DNA of 64,000 bases from Morinoia aosen (taxonomy: Eukaryota > Arthropoda > Malacostraca > Amphipoda > Talitridae). A model generated the notes under the pieces. It searched no databases. It was not told the origin of the DNA and was given only the letters and a program-made list of their open reading frames with translations. Of this stretch, positions 24,394 through 37,786 are shown piece after piece. Each line of letters begins with the position of its first letter. Positions within the stretch are counted from its first letter, which is position 1. The stretch is taken from the NCBI GenBank assembly GCA_030386875.1, contig CM059574.1, positions 6,269,934 to 6,333,933 of the forward strand, read 5' to 3'. Position numbers and translations under genes: made by a program.

Positions 24394-24826
24394 TGAGGTG
24401 TGTCATTGGGTATTGCTGAGGTGTGTCATTGAGTATTGCTGAGGAGTGTCATTGGGTATTACTGAGGTGTGCCATTGGGAATTGCTGAAGTGTGTCATTG
24501 GGTATTGCTGAGGTGTGTCATTGGGTATTGCTGAGGTGTGTCATTGGGTATTTGCTGAGGTGTGTCATTTGGGTATTGCTGAGGTGTGTCATTGGGTATT
24601 GCTGAGGTGTGTCATTGGGTATTGCTGAGGTGTGCCATTGGGCATTGCTGGGGTGTGCCATTAGGCATTGCTGGGGTGTGTCATTGGGCATTGTTGAGGT
24701 GTGCCATTGGGCATTGCTGGGGTGTGCCATTGGGCATTGTTGAGGTGTGCCATTGGGCATTGCTGAGGTGTGCCATTGGGTATTGCTGAGGTGTGTCATT
24801 GTGCATTGCTGGGGTGTGTCTTTGCA
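24394..24826. repeat. 23-bp minisatellite, about 19 units
   Basis: Units of 23 bp alternate gaggtgtgtcattgggt with attgct. Variants carry gccattgggc and attgctgggg in the second half. Occasional 1-bp insertions (about 24550 and 24570) shift the phase. The unit length is not a multiple of three, so the frames seen on either strand cycle through three unit translations; they are not genes. The two halves of the array differ in the dominant variant (tgtcattgggt left, tgccattgggc right). Confidence 0.93.
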
Positions 24827-24839
24827 GACTGCTGGTATA

Positions 24840-25303
24840 TTATACGTATTACAATTGTATCATGGTGTATTGGGGGGTCGTAAAAGTGTGTTACAGACGT
24901 ATTATCCCGTATTTTAGATGTGCAACCGTGTTATCAGATGTATCATGACAAATTACAAGTGTTTTTAGTATTCTACAAATTAACCATAACGTATTGCAAG
25001 TGTGTAATAATATATAGCTCGCGTGTTAAAACTTGTAACAGGTTTGCTGTAATATACTAAAAGTGTTACAAAAGATTCTGAAGGTCTTTCGTTTCGTATT
25101 ATTGGGGTTTATCTCATAAAATTGCTGGAATTTGTCACTGTAAATCGCAGCGCACCAATGAAGCGTGTAATTGCGTGTCATGGCTTATATTGATGATGAG
25201 GTGTATAACTGAGTGTTTGTCTTAGAGTCCAGGTGAGGTATGTAACTACGTGTCATGCCATGACATGCTAGTGAGGCGTGCAGTTGTGTGTCACGTCACA
25301 GCA
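24840..25303. repeat. Decayed repeats next to the 23-bp array
   Basis: From about 25155 to 25303 four copies of a roughly 38-bp unit can be aligned, each with a core like tgaggtgtataactgagtgt or tgaggtatgtaactacgtgt. The core recalls the gaggtgtgtcattgggt of the neighbouring array. Between 24840 and 25090, motifs such as gtattacaagtgt and gtgttaca recur loosely. I read this as older repeat material beside the younger 23-bp array; the link between the two is inference. Confidence 0.5.
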
Positions 25304-28300
25304 CGTTTCTAAGGCCGGCCCCTGAGTGTCGTATCGTCTGCCCTCCATTTAATTCTGATACACAGTACCGAATTTTTGGCGTGATGAGCGGAGATGCTTC
25401 GTTTTATTTATTTGGAAAACGACCCCGAGTTACACGTGTACTTATGTTCGCGAACTCTTCCATTCAGTGCAAAAAGGATGCATTAGAAGAACTTAAATCG
25501 TAGTTGAATTTTACTCCTATGTGAAAAAGACGTTCAAAATGAAAAAAAATCCCACCCGCCATTAACTTGTCACGTAATATGTTCATTATATTTATGGTCG
25601 TATATACCCACATTATTCTAACATATTCTTGACAGGGGCACTGAACGCACTCTAATGAAGAAATGATGTATTATCATGTGTTACATCCATTTGCTTAGAG
25701 ACATAGTACCGAAAAGAAACTTTTAGCCCTTATTTATTTAACAGGAAACGATCCGTTTCCAACTTTGGCCACGAGGGCTACGGAAACAAGTGATGTATCT
25801 TAGAAAGTGCAACTCATCCCAGAAAATGCCATTCGGCATGAATTCTCATCGTAAAACGGCAAGCCTAACGATGGCATCGAATGTGGTTGCACATGTCAAA
25901 ATTATATACAAGTCAAAATTTTTGCAATGTAAGTCAAAGTTATTTTTGACTTACATTTGTATTACATTTGTATGACTTTCATTTGGACTTACTTCTCTTA
26001 TTTTTTACTTTTTATACGAGTCAAAATTATTGCAATGAAATAAAAAATGAGCGTGGTGGTTTACCAGGATACATATACATAGTTATTTGTGAAGTCAATA
26101 GAACAGTTCACACAGAGTGAATATCTACGAGTCGACCAGTGGTGACATTGTTTGACGCTGAGGGACATGTCCGTGTGAAGGAGCATTAACGTTGAGTGTG
26201 GCTCGCTCCAGAACTTCTGGTAGTTTACGTGCTCTTTATTTTATGGAACTCTGGGTCTCTTCACTTGAAACTAGTGACCTCTGCTTCAATGGGGCTGGAT
26301 TCCTTATTACTGGAATGTGTGGAAAACATACATTTTCAAACCCTGTGTGAATATTTCCAAAGCTCATGAAATGAACAAAAGACATCAGTTCAATCATTAT
26401 TTTGGAATATTTTATCCGATAACATTACGACGTTTACATTTTTTGGGGAGACAAGAAAAGAATATTTGAAGCTAATTGGCAAGATATGTGCGAGAAAATT
26501 AATTAGGATGCAAATTTCATTCACAACACACGGTCCGCGGTCGTGTTTCATAGAAAGCCAGTTTTGTGGAGACTGACGGCGTTGTTCATGGGAAATCGAC
26601 TGAGACGACTTCCTTTATCAAGCGAGCGTTTGACTTTGAGGGTTGGAATTACTTCCCTTGTTTGTGTGTCAGCGAAGTGAGCTGTCCTCAAACCTTTGCT
26701 TGTTCTCTCAGTCTTCAAAATCCTTTGAGCTTGCGACAGCTGCCATGCAATGGCGGCAATCTTACGCTAACGAGTTGCTTCTATTAACTTCAGTGGCGGT
26801 GTTTGCTGGCTGTCTGCTAACAGTCAATTTGCAACGGAATAAGAAATGCGTGTATCGTACCGATGTCTTTCCCTAAAGATCGCAAGAGCAGACTATTGTG
26901 TCAAAGTTATCTAGCGCGAAATATTTCAAGCTCAAGCTGGCTAATATTCTGTATCTGCCGTGCACGAACTACCAACTGCAGAGTGAACAGAGAACTGTTC
27001 TTGATTACGAAGGCCTTAATTGCGGTAGTGATTACAGCGGAAGTGAGAAAGGCTCTACACATGGACTTATTTTCCTAAACACGTCAACCCAAAAAGCGTG
27101 TAAAAAAATCAGGAACTTTAAGAGCTGACTATAGAAACTTATGATTTGTAAAATTTTATGATTTGTAAACTTGAGAATATAGATAGGCTTTTTATTTTTA
27201 TTATTTTATCTGTACTCAAACATTTAGATTAAATTAGTTCAATTTCGCTGACCAAGCTCTGAGCTTTAAATTTTTTCTTTTTTATTGACGTCACATCGCG
27301 TTCAGCTACGTGTGCTAAACGTATGGGAATTTTGTTTCGATTTAGGAAGTCATCAATAATGAACGTTATTATGAACGTTCCAGGCCATCTGGCCGTCATC
27401 TTTTCTGTTGTAGAAGGAGTTAATTGAATTACAACAAGTAAATTTAAATTGTCTTTTATGCAAAACCATTGACTGAAAAAATGCTAAAAACAATAGCACT
27501 AACGGTTGGAATAGAAAAAAATAGTGCAAGATATGACAATAGAAAAAACAGTACTGATAAATTACCTGTTAACGACGAGAAGAGAAAAGGCACTTTGAGT
27601 ATCGTTGGGCAAGTTTTAGTTTAACAAGGCCGAGTCAATCGAGGATGTTTGTACAATATTTGTTTTGTGTGATGTAATTGACAGGATTTCAGAATGCTTC
27701 GCAGCGACTGAATGGCTGGAGGTATCAGCGTGGGATCTATCAGAGAGGAGCGGGGGGGGAAATAACTGGACGAACGGTCGGCAACTCTGGTCAGTCGAGT
27801 TCTACAGTAAAACCGACGTTCCACAATTCACAACATGAACAACTGTATTGATACACCAAAGACGAGGATATTGCAGAGAAATGCTTATTCCAGAAATAGA
27901 AAAGGGAAATTATTCTAAAATTATTCGCTGCAATGAAGTGAACTTTGGGTAGCTGAAAAAATTTATTGTCGAGCGATTGGACTTCCTCATTCAACTTTAT
28001 CGATTTGTGTCACAACACAATCTTGCCCTCCAAAAATGTTTCTTGATTACGTGACTGCTCAACTGATGAGTGATCGTAATTCTTGTCTAAAAAATAATTG
28101 ATTAATTACGATTAACATCGACTGAAATGGTTGAGAATTAATTGCAACAAAAAATCGAACTCCTGATGTAAGCACTTGAAGTTCGCACACATTTCAAGCG
28201 CTGTATGAAAGTTCTAATGCAGCTGAGTTAAAAAGTGTATGAAACAAAATATGAAAAAATCGATGTCTGTGTGCAGAAAGCTTATTGCGATTTACAGGAC

Positions 28301-29370
28301 AGTGGAACGTATCAATAATTCTGTGGAGAAAAGCGTTCAAAAATGGAACCCAAGTGTTTGATTCATCCTCCCCAGTAAGCTCTCACACTGGGCTTGTGTC
28401 AAATATCTTTTTGGAGGAAGAAGTCCGTAAGCGATTTATCTGTGAAAAATACACACATCAGCCTCAAACCTATTGCCGACCACAGGTTTAAAATCAGCCG
28501 GGTGGTCATTCAACTATATATTCTTTTCTTTTAACTAGTTTCGCCGATGGCAGCCCTAAAAATATTGACATACAATTAGGCCTAGGGGTTAACCCGAGTC
28601 CAATCTAACAACACGTTTGTTATATTTATAGTTGTTGATGAAAAAGGAATTACAGGCTGCTAATTCTATGAACTGCTCCATAATTTCAAAAGTAAGCGCA
28701 ATGAATGTCGAAAAATCCCGGAACAACAATATTTTGAGAAGCAAATTGCCTTGGATTTTATTAGCGTTACATTTCAATTTAAGGCTAGATATTTGTTCAC
28801 AAAATAGTTCATAGTAAAGGGAGTTCTAAATGTGAAATATTCGAAAAATATATTTGCAACAACAGAATTGCTAGTGGGACCAGATATTTAAGTTCACATA
28901 CTGTATATACCTTCAGCCTTCCCAAGTCTTTGGTAAGGTATTACTAACCTAGCTGATAAAAATATGTGTGTAAAAAATGGAAATTTTTGAAAATATTATG
29001 TTAGAGAAGCTTTCCTTTTCAGTTTTCAAAATATCCATGAAATAAATCACGGCCTTTGTGCCTTGAGCTAGTGAATAAAAACTCCATCCATACTTCTGGT
29101 TAGAGATATTCAATATTAATTCAATTTTAACTTGAATTTCAAGTGCTCTCGCGCTCAAACTACAGAATCAACAACAAATTATTACTTCATTAGAGCTGCT
29201 ATTATTTTCGAATAGCAGTGTAAAAAATGATAGGGACCCTGCGATGAAGCGTTCCAGCTCTAGAGTTCGTCTGAGCAGTGCGGTGCGGCACTTCCTGGCA
29301 CTCACTTGCGATATTACCACGCCGAAACACACCAAGAAAAACCAAGACTGGACAAGACACACGCCGGGCT
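25304..29370. other. No recognisable gene; one hairpin
   Basis: AT-rich. A perfect 13-bp hairpin (aatgtaagtcaaa 25926-25938, 6-nt loop, tttgacttacatt 25945-25957) is preceded and followed by direct copies of a tatacaagtcaaaattttt-like motif (about 25905 and 26016), perhaps a decayed small transposon. Forward frames at 26566-27128 overlap one another and are not recognised. Confidence 0.4.
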
Positions 29371-29608
29371 TTGAAGACTAGTTTGTCAACTTCGAAGACT
29401 CAAAGTCCATCGTAAAAAGGTAAACAATAACGAGAAAACTTTAAACCTTGCATGAAGACTTGAAGACGTGAAGACGAGCATGTAGACTTGCGTATTGTTG
29501 AAGACTGAGACTGGCTTCAAAGCTGGTTTGAAGACTGGAAGATTGCCTTAAAAACTTGAAAACCAGCTTCAAGATTTGACGACCGGTTTCAAAGGTTGTG
29601 AAGACAGC
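29371..29608. repeat. Decayed GAAGACT-rich repeat
   Basis: The motif ttgaagactgg and close variants recur about ten times at irregular 10-30 bp spacing, for example at 29371, 29393, 29453, 29468, 29508 and 29539. No clean period remains. It looks like an old short-unit array broken up by insertions and deletions. Confidence 0.5.
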
Positions 29609-32600
29609 CGCATCATGCGTTACATCCATTAGAATGTCTTATTCACATATGATGAATACATTTTTTCCAGCATAACTCAACCCTGTTTAATTTTGCTTTC
29701 TCAGCATTGATGATAACCAGAGTTTGTTTTTTCAGTACGTATTAATTTTTTGAATATCCTCATAGAAATAGCTTTTAATTTTATATTAAAGGAAGGAATG
29801 TGAATAATTTCAACCTTAACCTTTCATTTGAACCTAAGACATAGCCATTTTGCAGTGGAATATTGAGCTATCAAATTTAAGGTCATTGAGTCCTCTTCTT
29901 TCAGTTGTTTTATTGCTAACAGTACTAACATGAAAGTGTCTTATAAATTGACTTCATAATCATCTAAAGATTATCCCATTGCCCTAAAACTAATAAATGC
30001 AATAAACTGAACTCCAAAAAAATACGATAGAAGGTCTTAGTAGTATTTCTAGTGCTATCATGTCAGCAGTGAATGTATTTTTAGTTTATCTGAATAATGA
30101 AACTCAGTACATAGCAACTGGAGTTCATATCTCACTCATTGTGCTCGGCACACCAGAATGGCCGCGTCTGTGCTGAAGTGCGCAGAGCGGGACTCCAGGC
30201 TCCTGCGCTGCGAGGTGGGGTGTCGTGGCGTGCGTCATCCCACGCCTAAAGTAACAATTGGCGAGATGCAACGCTCATTTATCAACTGAGCGTTGAATTC
30301 CAAAGTTCCAAGCTCAGGTTCGTTCACTGCGATAGGCGGGCTGTGGTTGTATGCTCCAAAGGGATCTTTCATTAATATTTAACGCTACTGATTTGGTTTC
30401 CAATTTGAATTTTTTCTTACTTTCTGGCTCTTCAGAGGATTTCTGGTGATCAATTCTAAACAGAGTTCTTTTTAATTTCACCTCTCAGATTTTATTCATA
30501 AGCAAAGATTTTCGTTGACGATAAACGTAGGCTCCATAAAGGAAAACCTTGTTTCTCTTGCTATCATTATTCTCTATCACGCTGAAGAATGATTATTGCT
30601 CCTAAGCCAAAATAGTTCTGTAGCAACTTTTGTTGTTATGTGACGTACGTTGATAACACAGCAGCGATGCTATTATAGCTCCCCATCACATATATCATTG
30701 AGAAACAACATAGATATTGAACGAGGCAATCATTCCAGCCTCCAGAGTCAAAAATACATGTGAGAAGAGCAATATTCAACGGTTGGAAAGTTTTCAAGTC
30801 GGAAGTCTAAGCGAAGGTTGCGAGTATGTCAGCTGTGCAAGTTAAGAGCTCACTATCTTAGCAGCGTTTGCTCGTCGGAGAGCCTGCGTCTGTAAAAGCA
30901 TTCCCTTACTAGCTCTTGGCACGGAATGCCCGGCCTCTGAAGCTCGACCGGTCCTCCAGCACCTCCGATAAAGAACTAATGTTTACCCCGACGATCTCAG
31001 TCGCTCCGGCGGTGTAGATAAAGAAGATATTGCCTCATCGACCGGAGGCGATGACTCGCTCAGTGCAGTGCAAACTCCTAGCAGCAATCAAAAGTTAGAT
31101 CAAATTACGGGTACGCGGGAAAACCTACATCAGATGTTGCTTAGCTTGTTATTTACGAGTAATTGTGATAGTGCCTTATCTTCTGTTACAGATCTCTACG
31201 ATTTCTTGGGTTTAACATCTTCATCGGTCTGTTGTTAAGTTTTGAAAATCACGATTAGTACTTAAAAATCATAACGTCCTGATGTCAGCTCAGCGACTCG
31301 GTTATTGCCAGCATGTGAAGAATGATTTACGTATCACTTGTAAAACTGAAATGAACTGAAAATATAAAGAATGATTTTTTATTAATAAACGTACTGAAAT
31401 CATCACTATTACATTTATAGAGTGAAAATAAGGAACTTTTACAAGGCAATCATATTTTTCGTTAGAGAGAGGTACTCAGTCCTTTCACTGAAGAGAAATC
31501 ATGACCTTGACGAACGTTATTAATGTGAGGGTTTCAATTACTCTGGCAATCGAGAAGTTTTTAATTCACAGCCAAGCGGCATTTGCCTCAGAGAGGAACG
31601 TCTCATATTTCAGTATTCCAAGAACTGGAATTGTTCCAGCTCAAACACTAGTTTTCCAAATTTTTTTTCGTATTTAAAAAAAATATAGGTGCAGTTATTG
31701 ATGTATTTCATGAGCGACCAAATTAAAGCAACGAACCATTGACTGACAAAGAAAAAATTTGCAAATGAAAAGCATTTACGAACTAAGTTTACGTAACTTC
31801 CCGTGTTTTGAATGGAGAACTTCGCCAAAAGGAGTGGATAAGCTAAAATAATAAAATACCCTACGATAAATGGCGCTACTAAAAAGAATGTAAAACACTG
31901 TGTGAAATATTTCGAGCAGTTTCAATGAGTTCATCGAAAAATTATGCTGTCAAGAGCGACGACGCGGGCTTAAATAAGAAGTTAAGTATCGAACCTAGCG
32001 AACAGAAATGAAATCAGCGTTGTTAGGAATTAATTTTTCCACACTTTGACTGCGGTAGGTAACACTGAAGTTTAATATTCACTCGAATTTGAAGTTAGTT
32101 GTCGTGAAAAAATTTGAAAATAACAGACATTAAATGGACCGAGCATTCATTTAGTTTTCATTTAGTATTTATGAAAATTGAGTTTGTGGCTATGGTCGAT
32201 CAGTAGCATTGTGAAAACTCCCTCCGTGTACCACCGGTAGCTCACGTCAAAGTCAAAGTGTTAAACTGATGTGATCGTATAACAAAAGCAGAAATATTAA
32301 TAAATTAACAACAAAACGTCATTAGGAAAATAATATATGCTGCGAAAAAACTTATGTAACAATTTATTAGATGAAAGATTAGAAAAATTTGGATTTATAA
32401 AGATGGCTTTCATTCGTAATTGGGTGTTGAGAAACGCCAAAACCTGTTAAAATATTTGAATAAATATCGATCTCAGCTGCAGAAGAAAATTCCCGAGGTT
32501 TTTGAGAGCATGTTAACGTTAGACAGTCTGTTTACATTGGGAATTTTATTAATGACGAGGGTGAATTATTTCATGAAAAAGTCCACTAGTTGAAAGGAGC

Positions 32601-33881
32601 AAAGTGAGTTGTCGAAATTTAAAAACTCTATTATGATACGAAGAGATTTTTAACAGTTAATCATTCGAAAGTTGATCAAATACCTACTCGAAAAACTTTG
32701 AAGTAAGTGCATCTAAGAAATAGTGTTCATAAATCATAGTAATAAAATTAGGCAGCTTTTACTTTTAAGTTTAGTCGGAGATTATTTCGAAAATATCTTC
32801 ATCTAACATTGGGAAAGGAGGGAAAAAATAATCTCGAATAATCCGTAAAGAATATCGCAATTTTTCGGCGCTACAACGGTTCGTCACTCCGTGGCATAGT
32901 GACCAACCCAGAAACCGATTACGGAAATAAAATAAACTGACCGACTATTTAAACAAGGGCTTTAGGAGAAGTTTGCAATTTTGAGTGCAAAGAATGAGAT
33001 CAATCTGTAGCGTTTTGTCTGAATCGTGTTTTACTCCTTTCTCCTTCCCTTCATTACCTATTACCATACAGGTAAAGATTTTTTGTGTAACACATATGTA
33101 TGCGTCGTAACTCTTAATCTTTATGATAAAGAAAATGCATACATACGCTCAATAATTTTGAGCGATTACGGTGAAATTATAGTCAAAATAAGTGTGATTG
33201 AAGCGGTAGGTAATTGTCCGACCAATTTATGGGTTATCAACACGTTTTTAGTTTATTAATTGCAATATTGTTGTAATAGCGCGTGATTATGGGTCTCAAT
33301 TTTGTATCTGGGCAAAACTCTGTAACTTTAAAGAGAAATTCTCTAGAACGTACTGCGACCAGTAATTTTTTGAGGGAAATCAGGTCTTGTCGTCGGAAAG
33401 CACTCATAGAAGAACATCATAAAATATGGTGTTGGATTGTACATCTTGGTGCCGAAACTTAGTGAGTTACCGTTAGTAATCTTTAAAAATGTGTTATACA
33501 AATTTTGATCTATCAATATTAATTGGCCTTGCATCACACTCTGGCAATAATGTTTATATTTCTTTGTGGAGGAGGCCCTATGCAACTTTCGCGTCGACGC
33601 ATGTTAGCAAGAAAGATATCGTGAGAAAATCTTTCATATTTTGTATACGATTAACAGATGTAAAGTGCATCCAACCGAAACGGAAAATCCTGTATTAATT
33701 CGTTACAGTAAGTGTGATATTTACTGAGTTGGAGCTATTGAAAGATTATGAAATGGCTTGACCAGTGTAGAATTGTATTTTCCTGAGAATTAGTAGACTA
33801 CGTTTGTTGATTAACCCAATGTAATTTTCAGCAATAACGAGAGCTCGGAGAACCTATATCATTTCTCATCATAAGAAGGCG
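29609..33881. other. No recognisable gene; two GC-rich patches
   Basis: Mostly AT-rich. A GC-rich patch at about 30130-30250 contains a 43-codon frame starting at an ATG in good context (30158, cagaatggcc) and ending at 30289. A second GC-rich patch lies at about 30860-31080. Neither resembles a known protein. The rest shows nothing recognisable. Confidence 0.4.
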
Positions 33882-34307
33882 TTGCAACACTCCAACAACA
33901 ATGAGTGTTTGCAGAGAGTGACACTGATTACACCGCGTCATGATTCTCCCTGTCAGCCGAGATACAGTCGAGCTCCCAATGCTTCATTGGCATTCTGGAG
34001 CGACAAAATTGTGCGAGCCAGGGAATTGCTTTCAATTTTTTTGGGGGTTCTACAAGTACAACGCGCCCATGGGAGGGCGGAGGGAGGCTCGACGGCTCTT
34101 ATGACGGCAGGCGCATCAATATTCCGATCCTCTTTTGTTTCGCCGTCAACCCTCGAAAGCGGCGCAGTCCCCTTCCCAGGAGCTCGATGGCCTCCGCTAG
34201 ACAAACAAGCACTTCTGAGGGATTCAAATTACCTCCCTCTTCGAGAAAGTTCTGCGCTTGCTCTTGTATGCTCTTTGCTCAGCCGCAGCTCAAATTGCCT
34301 TGAATAA
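33882..34307 (+). other. GC-rich patch with an unrecognised 141-codon frame
   Basis: An open frame of 141 codons lies in a GC- and CpG-rich island (about 33940-34270); the opposite strand is also open for 83 codons (33953-34204). GC-rich sequence has few stops by chance, and the translation has no domain, signal or pattern I recognise. I list it as an island with possible regulatory or exonic content, not as a gene. Confidence 0.2.
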
Positions 34308-35187
34308 ATTAGCAATCATCCTCGGTTTGTCGTTGAAGGATTTTTATTGAAAGTTGCTCGTTCAGCAAATGAGCGCAGTTTGAAGCATGATTGCCTGCGT
34401 ATTACCGCTGGGGAGAAACAAGTGTATCATTTTATATGATTGTTTTACAGGCAGCTTAGCTTTGACTTCGTAGGAAAAGTCATGGATCAATTATGACGTT
34501 TGAAGGTGTTTGCTGAAGGAGTCAAGAAGCACGTATTTTTTAGATATTTTCCTACTCTATTTATTTTTATGCATAAGTTATTTATAACTATTCGAAAATA
34601 AGCATTACCGTTATACACCTATAGACCTAGAGTACTTTCCCGGGTTACTGATATACCAGATATAGTTATCAACATAAATAACATTACGAAAGTGTGAAAC
34701 TCACGGTAGATATAGAAAAAATAATAGTTTTTGAACCCACAAGGAGCCTTGAATCGAATTACTACGTTTCGGTAAATGCTGTAAATCTGTGATAAGAGTA
34801 TTGGAAGAACATCAAAGACCAATAAGAAGTCGCAAAAGTTACATGTAGATGCAACAGGTCTTACAGCTCAGAAGCAGCTTTATGAAGCCTTGTTTATTTA
34901 TATCATTACATTTGGCCATTTCGCCCAAGTTCAATCGCAATTTTTTTTTGGATTGACGCAATTTTATCAACAATGTCCCTGCGGAGTACCAATTTTGGAC
35001 GGTTTCGGCACAGCTTACACCGTTTATTTTTAGAACAGTATTGCTCGGGTACGTCAAATTTTAAGGAGATTTTTAAAACTATGATTACTTTACTCAAGAT
35101 GCAGCAATTTGTGAAGCGCTCATTCATGATTCTCTTCATGAGTATAAACTCATTCTTTTTAGTTAATGAGTTTATATTATATAGTTG
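34308..35187. other. No recognisable gene
   Basis: AT-rich sequence up to the LINE insertion. A minus-strand frame (34906-35277) has a cysteine-containing segment (CSKNKRCKLC) but runs into the LINE and is not recognised. Confidence 0.45.
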
Positions 35188-35196
35188 GTAGATTGT

Positions 35197-37786
35197 TAGT
35201 AGGTTAGCAGGGGAGTGATGGGTCGTTTGCTCGATGTGCATGTGTTCCGTGGTGAGATGAATGGGATTTCGGATCATTATTTGGTGGAAGGAAAGCTGAG
35301 AGTTAGTGGAATGTGGGGAGGTGTAAAAAGGAGGAGTAGAAGGGAGGTGTTAAATGTAAGCAAGTTACATGATTCTGAGCGTGAGTGTGAGTATCAGGAG
35401 AAGATGAAAGTGGAGTATGGGAGGGTGAAGGAAAGTGAGGTGGGTGGAGTGGAAGGGGAATGGAAGTTGTTTAAAGATGCGGTGGAAAAATGTGCAAGGG
35501 AAGTGTGTGGGGTAAGGAAGGTTGGAGGGGGGATTAGAAAGGGGAGGTGATGGTGGAACGGAGAAGTAGGAGCGGCTGTGAAAAGGAAGCGGGGGGGCGT
35601 TCGAAAGGTGGTTGCAACGAGGCAACCAGCAAAATTTTGAAGAGTATAAGGAGAGGAAGAAAGAGGTACAAAGAATGGTAAGGAGAGCGAAGAGGGCGGC
35701 GGATGAGGATTGGGGGAGGAAGTTGGGAGGGGATTTCATGGAGAGAAGGAAGGTTTTCTGGAAGGAAGTGAAGAGAATTAGGAAGGGTCAGGTGGAGAAT
35801 GAGGCAAGAGTGAAGGATACAAATGGTAGGCTGCTAGTGGAGAGTTGTGATGTGAGAAAGAGATGGGCGGAGTATTTTGAGGAACTGCTGAACGTGAGGG
35901 ATGATAGGATTGCGAGAGTAGTAGCTGTTGGAAGTGATGTTAGAATGCCTGTGTTTGGTGAAGTGAATAGAAGTTGAATAAGAAGTGCAGAGAGGAGATG
36001 TGCGTTGGATGAAATGAAAAATGGGAAAGCTCCAGGTTTGGATGGCTGCACGGTTGAATGTCTAAAGAAAGGAGGAAATGTGGTTATAGAATGGTTGGCG
36101 CGTTTATTAAATGTGTGTTTCGAGGCTAGTAAAGTGCCGGTTGATTGGAGTAGCGCGTGCGTAGTTCCGTTGTACAAGGGGAAAGGTGACAGGTATGAGT
36201 GCAGTAATTCTAGGGGTATAAGTCTACTGAGTGTCGTTGGGAAGCTGTATGGAAGAGTGTTAATTGGAAGAGTGAGAGTGTTGACAGATCGTGTGCTTGC
36301 TGAAGAACAGTGTGGTTTTAGGTGTGGTAGAGGTTGTGTGGACCAAATGTTTGCTGTGAGGCAGGTGAATGAAAAATACTTATTAAAGGGTAAGGATGTA
36401 TGTTGGGCATTTATGGATCTAGAGAAGGCGTATGACAGAGTGGATCGCGTGGCTCTATGGCAAGTGGTAAGTTTGTATGGAGTGGGTGGGAGACTGTTGA
36501 ATGCGATCAAGAGTTTCTACATTGATAGCAAAGCATGTGTGAGAGTAGGGAATGAGGTGAGTGAATGGTTCCCAGTTGTGACAGGTGTGAGACAGGGATG
36601 TGTGATGTCGCCGTGGTTGTTCAATTTGTTTATGGACGGTGTGGTGAGAGAAGTGAATGCCAGAGTGTTGGGAAAAGGTGCGCAGTTGGTGGGACGAAAT
36701 GGTATGTATTGGGAAGTGTGTCAGCTGTTGTTTGCAGATGATACAACGTTTGTGGCTGATTCAGAGGAAAAACTGAGGAGACTGGTTACAGAGTTTGGTA
36801 GAGTGTGCGAAAGGCTGAAATTGAGGGTAAATGTGAATAAAAGTAAGGTGATGAGATGTTCAAGAGGTGGAGTGTTAGGAACTTTGGATGTGAGGTTGAA
36901 TGGGGAAGTTTTAGAGGAGGTAGAGCATTTTAGGTACCTCGGGTCGGATGTGACTGTTAAGGATAGTATGGAAGTAGAAGTGAAGCATCGAGTGAGTGAA
37001 GGTTGTAAGACATTGGGTGCAATGAGGAAAGTTTTTGAATGCAGGAGTTTGAGTATGAATGTTAAGAGGGGACTGTATGAAAGTTTGATTGTGCCAGTTT
37101 TGTTGTATGGAGCAGAGTCTTGGGGGTTGAGAGTAGCTGAGAGGAGGAAATTGGATGTGTTTGAGATGAAGTGTTTGAGGAGCATGTATGGAGTAACTAG
37201 AAGAGATAGGATCAGGAATGAGTTGGTTAGGGGGCAGACGGGTGTTATCAAAAAGTTGAGCAGGCCAGTGGATGAAAGAGTGCTTGGATGGTTTGGGCAT
37301 GTTGAAAGAATGAATGTTGAGCGGCTGGTGAAAAAGATATATATGTCGGAAGTGAGTGGTCTTCGAGCGCGAGGTAGACCACGGATGAGTTGGATGGATG
37401 GGGTGCGACGTGCTTTGTATGAGAGGGGTCTGACTGTGGACGTGGCGAGAAGGATGGCTGCGGGCAGAAGTGAGTGGAGGCAGTGTATAAGGAGGTAATT
37501 TTATTTTTGACGCGTTACTGGAAGCTGCCCGCGTGTGATGGGGATGACCTGTCATGTGCGGAGGGAGGGGCTGCACTCAATGAAGCGGTCGGGGTAAACC
37601 AGCTGTGGCTGTCGGGCCTGACTGTGGAAGGTGGTTGTGCTGGGCTACTGCTGATCCTGGCAGTTCAGGTGCGGCCAGTGCTGCCTCTCTCGCCTCCTAG
37701 TGACTAAGTGTGGTGATTGTGGCCTGCTGTCGGCTACCCTCCCATAGGGAGGATAAGCCCGGTATATGTATGAAATATGTATGTAT
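35197..37786 (+). mobile_element. 5'-truncated non-LTR retrotransposon (LINE, probably RTE-like)
   Basis: The insertion carries the end of an endonuclease domain, a reverse transcriptase, and a GC-rich 3' tail (37499-37786) ending in a tatgtatgta-type short repeat, a 3' end style known for RTE-clade elements. It starts inside the endonuclease, so most of the 5' part is missing, as is usual after incomplete reverse transcription. The sequence gtagattgt occurs at 35188-35196 and again at 37787-37795, a candidate 9-bp target-site duplication that fixes the borders. The 3' repeat makes the right border uncertain by a few bases. The G-rich coding strand contrasts sharply with the AT-rich flanks. 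Confidence 0.85.
35215..37498 (+). pseudogene. LINE endonuclease remnant and reverse transcriptase, broken
   Basis: The first part ends an APE-type endonuclease (GISDHYLV, the conserved SDH motif, at about 35266-35289). The connecting region is broken by a tga at 35548, a +1 frameshift in a run of seven G (35591-35597), and a tga at 35975. From 36005 the frame is open for 497 codons and contains the reverse transcriptase. Counting from 36005, FMDLEKAYD (residues 136-144) holds the first catalytic Asp, GVRQGCVMSPWLFNL is at 194-208, and LLFADD with the paired Asp is at 241-246 (36725-36742). The C-terminus has WFGHVERM and GRPRMSWMDGV, typical of RTE-like LINEs. The RT core is intact to a taa at 37496, but the element as a whole cannot be autonomous. 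The family resembles LINE proteins I associate with crustaceans. Confidence 0.88.

Noticed and set aside
33882-34307. 141-codon frame as a host gene
   Set aside because: It lies in a GC-rich patch where stops are rare, the opposite strand is also open, and no domain is recognisable.
34906-35277. Minus-strand frame with a cysteine cluster
   Set aside because: It crosses the LINE insertion border, so it cannot be an old gene; no family recognised.
35788-36510. Minus-strand 240-codon frame (and others at 36721-37251 and 36911-37576)
   Set aside because: Antisense shadows of the LINE coding strand, whose G-rich codons leave few stops on the reverse.
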